From NCBI GenBank assembly GCA_030248295.1, contig JASANH010001093.1:186001-250000 (forward strand): a stretch of 64,000 bases of DNA, written 5' to 3'. Source of the DNA: Mesodorylaimus sp. YZB2_4 (taxonomy: Eukaryota; Nematoda; Enoplea; Dorylaimida; Dorylaimidae). The notes below the pieces were generated by a model. It was not told where the DNA came from and did no database searches. It saw only the letters and a program-made list of their open reading frames with translations. A program made the translations under genes and the position numbers. This document shows positions 23,401-33,718 of the stretch, piece after piece; position 1 is the stretch's first letter, and the number at the start of each line of letters is the position of its first letter.

Positions 23401-24600
23401 GTCGGAACGTTAATTCAAAGTCGGTCGACGTTGCCGAGGTGATTTGTCACCGATGAAACCGCCGGCGCGAGGACACCGGTAGCGGGGCTGTTAGAGCATG
23501 ATTGCTTTTCTTTTATGTACATTCAATGTCGGCGTATTGGCATTGGGCTGGGCTTTTGCTACCCTCCGTCGTCAATAATGTATGCAATCTTTCTCGGTCG
23601 TCGATTTTAGCTTGTTGTTGCTACGCTACAGACCCAGACGTCGACTCGGCGATACTAACCCTTTCTTGGTCCGATCGTGTGGAAGCAGGGCTTTAGTGGG
23701 GCTGGCGCTGGCCAGTTTGACTAGTAGTCCGATGAAAATCGTTGAAAGCAGGAAGCCCCTTTTATGTGCTGGTGGACCTGGCGAAATGGCTAAAGTCTGA
23801 ATGTGCTCACGTAACCAAGAAACTGGCGTGGCCGGTGCGTCGATTTGGTGTAAGGGTCTCTTTCGGACACAGATCTGAGTTTTCAGTTGTCCGCTCTAGG
23901 TGCAAGGGGTTTCTTTTCAATAAGCACCCGCAGTGGGCGAGAGGCTATATGGCACCCTTGATTGCCTCCTCACGTTGTTATTATTTTTCATGTCATTTCG
24001 TTATACGCTCGAGCGCGAGAGAATTGTTCGGGGGTCTGGTTGGCAGCCAGTGGAGGCAATGCCAAGACGAAACCTTATTAGGGGAATTGGCTGGCGTTTA
24101 AACGCGAGCGCGTAAGGGCAAGCAGTTTCAAATAAATATTTTATCACCATGGTTCGTTTCTTGCACGCGCCAGTGGATTTATGCCCGCTTAGAGCCCTGG
24201 GTTCGAGCATGCTCAGCTTGGTCGACGTAACGGGGGGAGAAAAGGGGGCTCGTTCCGAGGAGGCGTTATATCAAACGCTAGCACTTAACGACGCCTTTTG
24301 CTCGGCGACACCCGAACGCCAGTTGGGGCATCGTCCAGGGATGCGAGGTTTGTCATAACCGAAGAAAGGGTAAGATAGTGGCTGGCGCGGAGAAGCGATG
24401 GCGTGGCTCTAACCTTTTGGGATCGATAGGATTCGGATAGCTTGGGCCTTCATTTCGAACAAGCGCCTGTGTGCAGTCCATTTCCCAGTTTGGTCACCGA
24501 AAGCGGTGTGGTACGAACTGCTGAGGCACAACCCGGTCCCGACTCGATAGCTGTGTATGGCCGGGCGAGTTTGCATGTCCTAACTGTATTTCCCTTTTCA
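17446..24600. other. Seven-kilobase stretch without supported genes, G/T-rich on the + strand
   Basis: No frame here shows a recognisable domain, and the many short frames have no consistent splice joins. The + strand is visibly rich in G and T (for example 20281-20340 and 21421-21480), with frequent TCG, GTCG and GGCG words. This resembles the skew left by transcription through a long + strand intron. I see no tandem array, terminal inverted repeat or tRNA gene. Confidence 0.5.
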
Positions 24601-25082
24601 GGTGGCCAGAACGACAACTGCCATCTCCTGCCTACTATCCACTGCATGGCGCCTGGAACTTTTGTCTCAACCTAAGACATTACTAGGTGAGCAAAGTTTC
24701 AGGTGTGGTTGCGGTGTGATACTGTCGACGAAGGTAAAAACGAAAATCTCGAATCGGACTGGATTCGACGTAGAACTTTTTGTTGTAATGATTTGTTTGA
24801 TTTTTGACTATTTATTGCTTTTGAAGACTTTATGACAGTTTTATGTGGACTGATCTAGTTTTTGAAAGTCATTTTCAGACTAGTCCCAAAATGGGCGTTT
24901 TTTCGATCATACATAGTATGTAGTTGTGATGCTTCTATGACCAGTCTGCACCTTGTTTCAGTAGAGGCCTGGCGCGAGCGGCCATAACAGGCAAACACAA
25001 ATATACGAGCCAAAGAAATCATGATTGCAAGACACGGTGTCGTACTCGACGAAGTCATGGCACATGTCCGCAATCGTACAGT

Positions 25083-25333
25083 ATGCCTAGCTCGTGTCCA
25101 GGAGACTGAACTGGCGTGAATCGTGCGAAACCAGAAGTTGAAATCTTTTCTGAAACTCTTATTGAAAGCGAGATAGGCGTAAAAGGAGAGGGATCTCGAG
25201 GACATCTCGAACAAATTGAAGAGGAGAACTGTGCGTGCTTGCGAAATCGAAAGGCGTTGACGAAGAAGTACACATCTCGTTTTGACGAGGCGAATATTAG
25301 TTCGAGGGGCCCTCCACGAGAAGGGCTGTTCCG
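25083..25333 (-). pseudogene. Truncated, frameshifted copy of the GPCR gene 3' end
   Basis: The + strand segment 25145-25333 is nearly identical to 30664-30852, the last part of the intact GPCR at 30600-31760; weaker similarity continues to 25083. On the minus strand it would encode the sixth loop, seventh helix and start of the tail (KRDVYFFVNAFRFRK then FNKSFRKDF). A 2-bp insertion (gaagaggagaactg against gaagaagaactg) breaks the frame in the seventh helix. Nothing upstream of the helix-6/7 loop is present. It is a dead fragment, probably from duplication of the neighbouring gene. Confidence 0.85.
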
Positions 25334-26700
25334 TGATGCGCGATGGAGAATGATTGCACTCGCCTCTGATAATAAGTGGTCGTTTACTCGTCACACGAAA
25401 TCTATCGGACAACATGAAGTTTGCCACAGTTTGTACATTATATCTCCAAATAGTGGCTTCAATTAGGGATAGTTCGGGATTTGACTTCTCCCGATTCTGA
25501 TCCCGACGATGAGGCATCGGGATTCTGCACATTGTACAGGCATAAGCACTCTAGGTGCACTCTGGTCTATCATATTTGCGATTAAGCAGTAGCGATGAAG
25601 AGGCAACAGCAACATCAGCTCGAATCGATGACACTGATTTTGCTTAAGCCTAGGCTGACCTTGCTGGACGTGTATCGAAAGTGCAGAGCATTCATCGATT
25701 CTAGCTTATACTGTACATATTGATTGAAAATCGGCCCTAGAAAAACCTTTTTTAAAAACCTGAATGACTAAAGTGTGCTTTATTGAGGATTACTGGCGCA
25801 GAAGCGAAAAACCCCGATCCCGGTCCCAGTCCCGATCGGGATTACCCTGATCTCGATCCCAGAAAAATGTGATCCCGACCTATCCCTATCTTACATGTGC
25901 CCCACTGTGTCTGCATAATACAGTGCATCTTCAAAGAAGCTCACCAAAATCGTACAGGAAAGGCAAGTGTCGAACGGATAACTGTAAAGGTAACGCAGAA
26001 ACATATCATTCATATTCGGCTAGCGTAAAGTGGACGTCCATTTTTCAAAAATTGGAGTGAGATATATTGGAAAAATATCAACATTATCAATAGTAAATAC
26101 TGGATTGTGAATGACCAATATTTGAATATTGATAATTGATCAAACGACTAACAGGTACAAACGGATGGACGGACAGAAGTCACAGATGGAAGGACGTTTG
26201 GCTCTTAGTATTACAGATACTCTTGGTCATCTGGCGCATCGGCTCTCTGGAGATGATTGCGAGACGTTAAAGGATGGTGCGAATGGCAATCGAGACCAGC
26301 ATCGGTCTTCCTGCTCTTAGTTTTCACTGTTGAATGGAGATAAAGCTGAGCGAAGGAGGAAAACAATCGGATGTACCTGTAGGCCATAAAGTTCTAGAAA
26401 GGAGTGTGGTCAACTGCATTTGTGATTGTATTCCTGTATGCCCACCCACTGTACCCCGTCCATCCGATTCTGCTACCGGAAAGAAAACCCGGACACAACA
26501 GCAGCTGCTATCCTAATGCATGATTGCTTCTAGTTACATAGGCAGTTGAATCGCCAGTGGCCGTGTGAGATAAAACGTCACGGACTCGTTTATATTGTTT
26601 TTTTAATGTATCTATTATATTAAGATAGTATAGTGTATGTATATAAATAAAAGAGTTAATAAATGTAAGAGTTATAAATATAAATAGAAAGTGAAGTGGC
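25334..26700. other. Non-genic stretch between GPCR fragment and LINE
   Basis: Short, unrelated open frames only. The part 26590-26700 is very A/T-rich with ATAT and TAAATA words. I see nothing that I would call a gene. Confidence 0.4.
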
Positions 26701-27142
26701 GCGTATAAAAGGTGTACAGTGCGAACATGGCACAGGCAATGTCAGGTGCAGAGGCAGAAAATACGTTTGATGACAATATATTGCAGCCTATTATAACGAA
26801 GATAATAAAAGAGGTAAAATGGAGCCTCTGTCAGCAGTGACGAAAAAGGTGCCGTTGTGCGACAAGTTTGTCTGACTTTGATTTTCTATGGGCTACTAAA
26901 TTCAGAGCATTGAAAAACGATCAAAAGAACCAAGAAAGGCTGGAAATGAGAGCTGCTAAACTCAACCTGGCTTTGTACATAAAACCCGAGCAAACAACAA
27001 AATCACATTGATGGGAAGTGCATTGTCTGCGGATCCGAGTAGCGCTGTGTCAGCTGGTATAGACATATCCAGTCCAACGGTTCAGTTGCATTTCTAGAAC
27101 GACCCGAAGATCGCTGCCGAGACTACTGTATCGAAAGAGATC

Positions 27143-29846
27143 ATGCCTGTTAACCTGCTGTCCATCAAGCGACAAAATCCTCAAAATTGTTCTGCAAATG
27201 AATTCCTAGAGAATCTTTTTCTACCAGGCCTTGGCTTTTTCTACGAGGCTTTAAATACTGAGCTGTCTGAGAATGAATTATACTTTGTTGCCCATCGCAA
27301 AAAGGTGCGAGGTCTAAATAGATTTCCTTCTAAATTTTTTAAAAAAATTTGGAACGAGTTGCTGCCAGTATATCAGGAATGCTTGAATTTCCCCTCCTGT
27401 TCTAATCTTCTTTCCCCGGATCAGCGGCGAGCGTGTATCAGACTGATCCCCGCGGCCGCGGTGGTGAGCGGTTCGGCATTCGTCTCTCCGTATTGCTTGG
27501 GAGCGAGCGACTGGACTCGTCCTGGGTTCGATCTCCGGTGATGGAGGTCGGTTTGCGAGCCATAAACCCTCGCTGACCTTGCACGCCACGGCCTGACCGT
27601 CGGGGTGCTCCTAGTGGAGACGGAAGCCAAACGAGGAGACAGTCTCGGCTGTCGAACACTGACAGGGTCCACAGCCCAGTCGCCATCGTCCAGTGTAGTG
27701 CAGGATGCCCTCGCGTGGAGGTGCTCCTAGATGAGACTTGCAGAGGGACGCCGCTGTGTGTGCTGGCCCCCGCACTCCCTTGCTTATCACATCATGACTG
27801 CTGGCTGGCTATAGGCAAACGGGTTGGAAATCCCGTGGGGGAACTGGGGCGGCGCGTAGCCCCACCCACGAAATTTTTTTTAAAATCAGACTGATCCCTA
27901 AACCAGTGCATCCTTCCGATCATCTTAAGTTTCAAAGCGCGCGCAGGCCAATCGCTTTGCTAAATGCTGACTACAAAATTCTGTCAAAAGCTCTCACTAA
28001 CCAGCTTGTGTCTACTTGCAAATCTTATCTCTCAAGGCAGTTGGCCTATATTCGGGGTCGCTTTATCTGTGAGCATATTCGGATGTTGTCCAACTTTATT
28101 AAATCGTATAAAAAGGCTCGTCGCGATAGTTTCATCGTTTTCTATGATTTCGAAAGACCGTTAGATTCCATCGAATGGGATGAATTATCTCGATGCGGTT
28201 GTAAAAGCAATGAGTTTCCCAGAAAACTTTGTGCATTCTTTGCACCTCCTGAATGCTGAAGTATCGGGGTCACTTAATTCACGCCTAACGAAATCCTTTC
28301 CGATCACACAGGGTTGTCAACAGGGAAATCCTGTTTCGCCTACCTGTTTATTCTTGGCATGCAGTATTTTCGTATCTTATTATTGCCTGCAGCAAAGAGC
28401 ATCAGCATTAACTCTAGCAGCTCGCCGCACCCCAATACTTCTCTGTGCAGACCATACTGCAACAACGCACGACTCTGTTGCATCTACTCGACGTGGCTTC
28501 CTTTTATTTGGGCTTTGTCTCAACATTGATAAGACACTGATTCCATCTATTGCTCCTGTCCATCCACCTGATCTAGGCTGTTTTGATGTAGGGTAGAGTA
28601 CCTACTGTAGGTGCTCGGGTGAATCGCGCTAGTTCAGCTGAGGAAACCCCTTGAATTTTTAAAGTCTCGCTGATAAATACCACTGGCTTTTGAATCATTG
28701 GAGGTTGCGGGGCCTGAGTCTGATTCGCGGAAATCTCATTGTGAAGAGCTTGTGCTTATCGCAGTTCACGTATCAACTCCAACTTTTGATTCCTCCAGTT
28801 GCGATTCTGAAGACTTACAGATCATATACCTACTGAGCAGTTTTCATGACATTCTTTTCCCAAGATAAAGCGCAGCGCCACCATAGCTCCCTTTTCACCG
28901 GATGGACTGAAAACAGTAGATATTTCAATATATGCTGCAAGTCTTAGGATTGCATGGCTCAGTCGATATATTTCTGACCCATGAGGGCATGGACAGAGGA
29001 CACACTTTTCCTCGATTCTACAGCCGTTCGTAGGTCCCTTCATCATGCAACTTTGATTGCAGTTTCCTGCCTGATAGCTGATGCTGCATATTACAGACAA
29101 ATCCTGTTGGACTGATTTTCAGTACCAAAGAAGCCTGGGCCAACTGCCACTGTTATGAAATCGCATTGACAATTATCTGGGATAACAAAGACTTTAAAAT
29201 AGCTGGAAAATCATTCGTGTTTCAAAACTGGATTTCCATTGGAATCTTTGATTTGGGTCAGCTTTTGAAACCAGATGGCTCTTATGTCTTCGGAAGACTT
29301 AGCCATTAATATGGTACATCTACTCCAATGGACTGGATGCGGTTAGCGCAAGTAATATCGTGTATTCCGCCCCAATGGCGCAGCATGGTCATGAACTAAC
29401 TAATCACCGTAGATTTTTCCAACCCTGCCCCCTCCTATTCCTCAATATTATGATCTCCACCAATCCAGGTACGTTCCACTGATAGGTCAGAAATCCAGAA
29501 GTTTTTACAAGGCTTCTATTTCAGCTGTATATGCTCCGCCCACAGCTTATACAGTATGGTGCAGAGACTTGCGCATACCAGACTTTCACCGTTTTTCCGC
29601 CTTTTGTCTCAGTTGAAGCGTCCAGCATGGCTTACAAGCTCTCAGTGGAAGTTACTGCACAGAATAATTACTAATAATCTTTATCTTTATGTTAGGCGGC
29701 TGTCGCATTCAGATCGGTGTTGCTATTGCAACGATTATTCAGTAGATAACCTGTTGCATTTTTCTTTTTTTGTCCAGCCAAAATTACTTTATATTGATTA
29801 CCTGATACCAACATCGCTCGATGGAAGATATGTTGGTACAGTGTAG
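27143..29846 (+). pseudogene. Decayed LINE (non-LTR retrotransposon) reverse transcriptase remnant
   Basis: Fragments of one L1/Tx1-like polymerase appear in order but in shifting frames. At 27143-27437 comes an endonuclease-RT linker; at 27899-28257 the RT fingers with RRPIALLNADYKILSKALTN and FIVFYDFERPLDSIEWDEL; at 28180-28375 SFPITQGCQQGNPVSPT, the usual GVRQGDPLSP region; and at 28440 CADHTATT in place of the YADD catalytic box. A C-terminal piece at 29556-29780 has WKLLHR and a CCYCND...LLHFSF cysteine-histidine cluster typical of LINE tails. A SINE interrupts it at 27451-27884. Stops, frameshifts and the altered catalytic box make it inactive. An (AAT)n run at 30246 may mark the 3' end. 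Confidence 0.75.
27437..27898 (+). mobile_element. tRNA-derived SINE, copy 1, inserted in the LINE
   Basis: A 434-bp body (27451-27884) is flanked by perfect 14-bp target-site duplications, ATCAGACTGATCCC at 27437-27450 and 27885-27898. The head looks like a tRNA gene: box-A-like TGGTGAGCGG and box-B-like GGTTCGATCTC about 60 bp apart, as for RNA polymerase III. A long unique body follows, and the 3' end is an A/T-rich tail (aaattttttttaaa). Removing it restores the LINE reading frame across the junction. It has relatives at 33245 and 49448. Confidence 0.88.
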
Positions 29847-30245
29847 ACAGAAATCTGGGCAAGGTCAAACATCCAAGGATAATAAACCCTGGGGTAGTTC
29901 AAGGTGCATCAGAGATTGGCGTCCCTTTCATGTACGTCTCCCATTACTGTGTAGTTAAAATACGAACACGGCTGCCAAAGTCAAAACCTTGCTATTTATA
30001 AAATCCAGGCATGTCAGGCGCAGTCTTCGACAGCCGCTTTTAAAATTGCATTTCCTCTGTCCTGGATTCCTGACTTCACATCTGTAATTGAAGCCGCAGA
30101 TGGAGTACGATAAGATTAAAATTATACCTGGCATTTTGACATACGAGACCTCAGCTTCCCATCACTGGCCCTAGCCGCGTCGGCTTATGTCAATTCTGAT
30201 CCGAAATCTGATTGCGATTTTATACTTCGTTGGCACAAGCATTAC

Positions 30246-30262
30246 AAATAATAATAATAATA
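30246..30262 (+). repeat. (AAT)n simple repeat
   Basis: Five to six AAT units. The position, after the LINE C-terminal remnant, fits the short tandem tail of some LINEs. Confidence 0.5.
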
Positions 30263-30599
30263 GATAAGGCATTTCGGACACACTTGCTGCTCATCCATGC
30301 TCTCTTATTGGGCATTTCACTCATAGAAATGGCTCACTCGCATGCTACATAGTAGCCGCATTCGAATATAACTCGTTGCTGCTTCCTGTTCCTGCTATTG
30401 CAACGGTGTCACAATCGGCACTGCTTCTAGTGGTAGTGAAGTACAGTATTGTAAATCACACAAGGAGGAATCAAAACGCTTTGGCTAAAATCAATGAAAC
30501 TGGATATAAGATAAATATTGATATGAAATATACTACATAGCAGCCAGCCATTACCACCGAAATGATTGCACGCACGTCCACAAAAGCACATGCAGTATG

Positions 30600-31760
30600 T
30601 TACCCTTGCCCATTCAATTTCCAGGAGAATGCACTAGAATGAATCTTGGAAAACGCGCGTTTAAAGCCTTTTCTGAAACTCTTATTGAAAGCGAGATAAG
30701 CGTAAAAGGAGAGGGATCTCGAGGACACCTCGAACAAATTGAAGAAGAACTGTGCGTACTTGCGAAATCGGAAGGCGTTGACGAAGAAGTACACATCTCG
30801 TTTTGACGAGGCGAATGTTAGTTCGATGGATCCTTCTACGAGAAGGGCTGTCCCGTAGACTACGTAGATGAGCTGGTCGAGCGAGTACATGACCAGCAGC
30901 GTGATCAGAAGGCTTCGGGTCCTCTTGGCTTGTTTCTCGAGTTCTATGCGGGCCATTGTTTGTTGGCTCGAATTGGTCATCTGGTCCACTTTGACTTTGC
31001 GCCGCAAGAGGGCGTGCACGATGCACAGTACCAAGAGGAGCATGAGTGAGACGAGGATGAACGGGAGGACGGTGTTGCTGAAGTACTGGGCGGCCAGTTT
31101 GAACTTGCACCAGCTTGGCCCGTTGAATGTGCTCCCGATGCCGGAGTAGCCCGCATTGCAGGCGATGGTGTTGTCGAGGCAGAAGTGCAGACGAGTGCAC
31201 GCGATCAGGGCCGAGCAGATGATGCCCAGGCCCCACGCTCGACGTCTGCGTGCGGGGTCGGTCTGGTAAGCCAGTGGCTTGATGATTGAGAAGAAGCGAT
31301 CGACCGTCAGTGTGACAGTAATCATATCGGCCATCATCGAGCACGTGTACATGAGACCAGCTGCCAAGAATAAATAAAAGTTCCAGAGCGGATGCAACGT
31401 TGGAAAGTTGGGGTTCGATTTGAGAAAAGCGTAGGGGAACTTGAGGCTCAGGAATACCAGTTCCAGTAGAGCTATGGCCAATATGCAAATGTGGTAGGTC
31501 TCTTTGGGTTTGTTTTGTCTCGCGACGAGCACAGACGTTACGATTAGAAAGTTGCCGATGCAGCCCAGGGGGAACAGGGGGTAGAGCAGCAGCACATTGC
31601 CCGATACCACCCACGGCACCCAAGGCAGCAGGGACTGAATGTACTCTATGTCATCGTTGGCGAGATCCAACCAAGGCCAGGCTGTTTGGTTAATCAGTCG
31701 TAGGGGAATGGCTGTAGTGAGCCACTGGGTGGCTGTGAGTCGAGACAGGTTGGTCGGCAT
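30600..31760 (-). CDS. Intronless rhodopsin-class GPCR, orphan (peptide-receptor-like)
   Basis: A seven-helix receptor of 386 residues from a true ATG at 31760. Helix 1 has GCIGNFLIV (the GN motif). A cysteine between helices 2 and 3 is not obvious, but helix 3 ends TLTVDRFFSIIKPLAY, a DRY variant (DRF) followed by the usual IxxPL loop. Helix 5 is LPFILVSLMLLLVLCIVHAL, and loop 3 is basic. Helix 6 (LLITLLVMYSLDQLIYVVYG) lacks the CWxP motif, and helix 7 has SLSFYAYLAFNKSFRK where NPxxY would be. The layout resembles invertebrate FMRFamide-like and related neuropeptide receptors, but I cannot name the ligand. The absence of introns contrasts with its neighbours and allows a retrogene origin. 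Its 3' end has been copied to 25.1-25.3 kb. Confidence 0.82.
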   Translation of the reverse strand: MPTNLSRLTATQWLTTAIPLRLINQTAWPWLDLANDDIEYIQSLLPWVPWVVSGNVLLLYPLFPLGCIGNFLIVTSVLVARQNKPKETYHICILAIALLELVFLSLKFPYAFLKSNPNFPTLHPLWNFYLFLAAGLMYTCSMMADMITVTLTVDRFFSIIKPLAYQTDPARRRRAWGLGIICSALIACTRLHFCLDNTIACNAGYSGIGSTFNGPSWCKFKLAAQYFSNTVLPFILVSLMLLLVLCIVHALLRRKVKVDQMTNSSQQTMARIELEKQAKRTRSLLITLLVMYSLDQLIYVVYGTALLVEGSIELTFASSKRDVYFFVNAFRFRKYAQFFFNLFEVSSRSLSFYAYLAFNKSFRKGFKRAFSKIHSSAFSWKLNGQG

Positions 31761-33244
31761 TTTGCGCTCAGGTGATGACTGCTGGTAGTACTAATATCGG
31801 GATGGGACAGGGAGGGATGTCGAGCAGCCTTCTAGCATTGGGACTGAGCATCAACTGAACACCATCCGCTGCCTGAGAGAAGGTAAGAAACACCGCGTAC
31901 ATATCACCCGCGGATGAGGCATTCGCGATACAGAGGATGCTCATTAGAAAGGGGCACATGCTCCTTGGAAGGGGCACATGTTATTAACTGATTGGGGAGT
32001 GAGATAAGGCCTACGATCATAACGCAATGCTCGAGGTTGTGCCTGCGAACAGTAATTATATCTGCGCGTGATTAACAGAAAGGGCCTCGTGTTGATGTCT
32101 AAGCATTACACATGTGCCTACCTGTTTCCTTTCTGGCACGAGAATAGAATATTTTGGGCGATATTACGTGCGCCATGTCTCGATCGGGGCACAAAAGGCA
32201 CACAGGGTCGAAAGAGCTACTTTCAGTCTTGTATACAAGTCCCATGATGGAACACTTGTCTTTTAGAACCCTTATTTTAGGCTTTCTCAGTTCGCTAAAA
32301 AAACGGAAACTAGCAGAATGGTGATTTGGTCATCCCCAGGGACGTTCAATCACAGATAAAGGCTTGTGTTCTACTTCACGAAAGCCGCATAACCGAGTGC
32401 ACACTGTGCTCCATTCAATCTGCTCTCACCCGGCACCGTGGGTAACTTGTCCAGAAATACTGTACTGGTAGATAGGCATTTCACAAGTGAGAGGACATTT
32501 TCTTCCCGTCAAAAGTCATACATGTGTTTCTGCATGAGCGGAGAGATAATTGACGACTTACTTGACAAGGTTTACTTTCAAGGACACGCCTGTTTTGCGT
32601 GACTTGGGAAAAAGACCGGAATACGGTTCTGTTCAGTAACGTTAGGCCTGGGACCCTTTGATATTGTCAGAGGTGTTACCTTGAGACTGGGAAGAGGGAT
32701 AATCAGATTTACACGGAAAAAAGGTAAAAAATTTTTATATTCATGCGTTAAGATGAGATTTGTGGAAATGTCATCGCCTGTGGACGACTACGATATAAGA
32801 TTAAAGAATTCATTTTCGGACTTGGCTCAAAAATAAGTTAGGTGAGCTTTTAGTAGTCCGTTCTGAGTGATCATATAATCTTGCATATATAATCCAATGA
32901 GCGCCTCGATGTCTTTTCTGTAAGCTATGGCAACCGTACTTTTAACACTGACAGCGGCATTGTTGAGAGCCAAAGCATTTAAGGGGCTCAAGGCACTGAC
33001 TGCGACTGTGATTTCGACAGAAGAAAGATTTTGTATGCAACTTGACCCTGTTGGCAGAAACCCTCTCTGAGGCGCATGATAAATTTACAGTTAGCGTTTT
33101 AGTACTCAAGACCCGAGGCTGTCCCACTGTCCCACTTCACACGAATACGAGTGAAATTCTGTGCTGTTCTACACTACGGAATATGCAGGGTCTTTCTCAG
33201 GTGTCATTCTACTTCGTGATGTCTTTGGGCAAGCCAAACCTGTG
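31761..33244. other. Non-genic stretch upstream of the GPCR
   Basis: Presumably holds the GPCR promoter. No domain-bearing frame, no structural RNA and no repeat that I can recognise. Confidence 0.4.
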
Positions 33245-33718
33245 AGGCCCATGGTGGTGCAGCGGTTCGGCATTCGTCTATACGCATTGCTTGGCAGCGA
33301 GCAGCTAGGCTCGTCCTGGTTCAATCCCCAGAGGTAGAGGGCGGTTCGCGCTGCTAAACTCTCGCTGACCTTGCACGCCAAGTGTAGTGGGTCGCTCATT
33401 TGATACCGTCGAGGTACTCAGAGTGGAGAGACGGAAGCGAAACGAGTAGACAGCCTCGACTGTCGAACGCCGACAGGGTTCAAAGCCAAAGGGTCCGAGA
33501 AAAGCGGTGTCCAGTCGCCCTCGTGAGGAGGTGCTCTTAGTACAGATGAGCGCTCTGTAGCGCATCCCCCTCTCTGAGGAGCTCTCACGTACCCCCGCAC
33601 AGCCTGGCTTATAAGGCATGACTGCTGGCCAGCTATCGGCAAAACGAGCTTCAGCCCAAACAGTCAAATCTGTGAGTCCTGACTACCTTCTTTCTTTTCC
33701 TTGACATTAAATTTTTTT
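33245..33718 (+). mobile_element. tRNA-derived SINE, copy 2
   Basis: Aligns along its length with the SINE at 27451-27884: a GGTGGTGCAGCGGTTCGG head, box-B-like GGTTCAATCCC, the internal GACGGAAGCGAAACGAG and TCGACTGTCGAACGCCGAC blocks, GGAGGTGCTC, and CATGACTGCTGGC near the end. The 3' tail is again T-rich (aaatttttttgg). There are several indels, so it is older. No target-site duplication is clear. Confidence 0.8.

Noticed and set aside
30682-31623. 313-residue second minus-strand frame inside the GPCR
   Set aside because: Shadow frame of the GPCR; it has no helices and is rich in Arg, Pro, Ser and His as expected from an out-of-frame reading.
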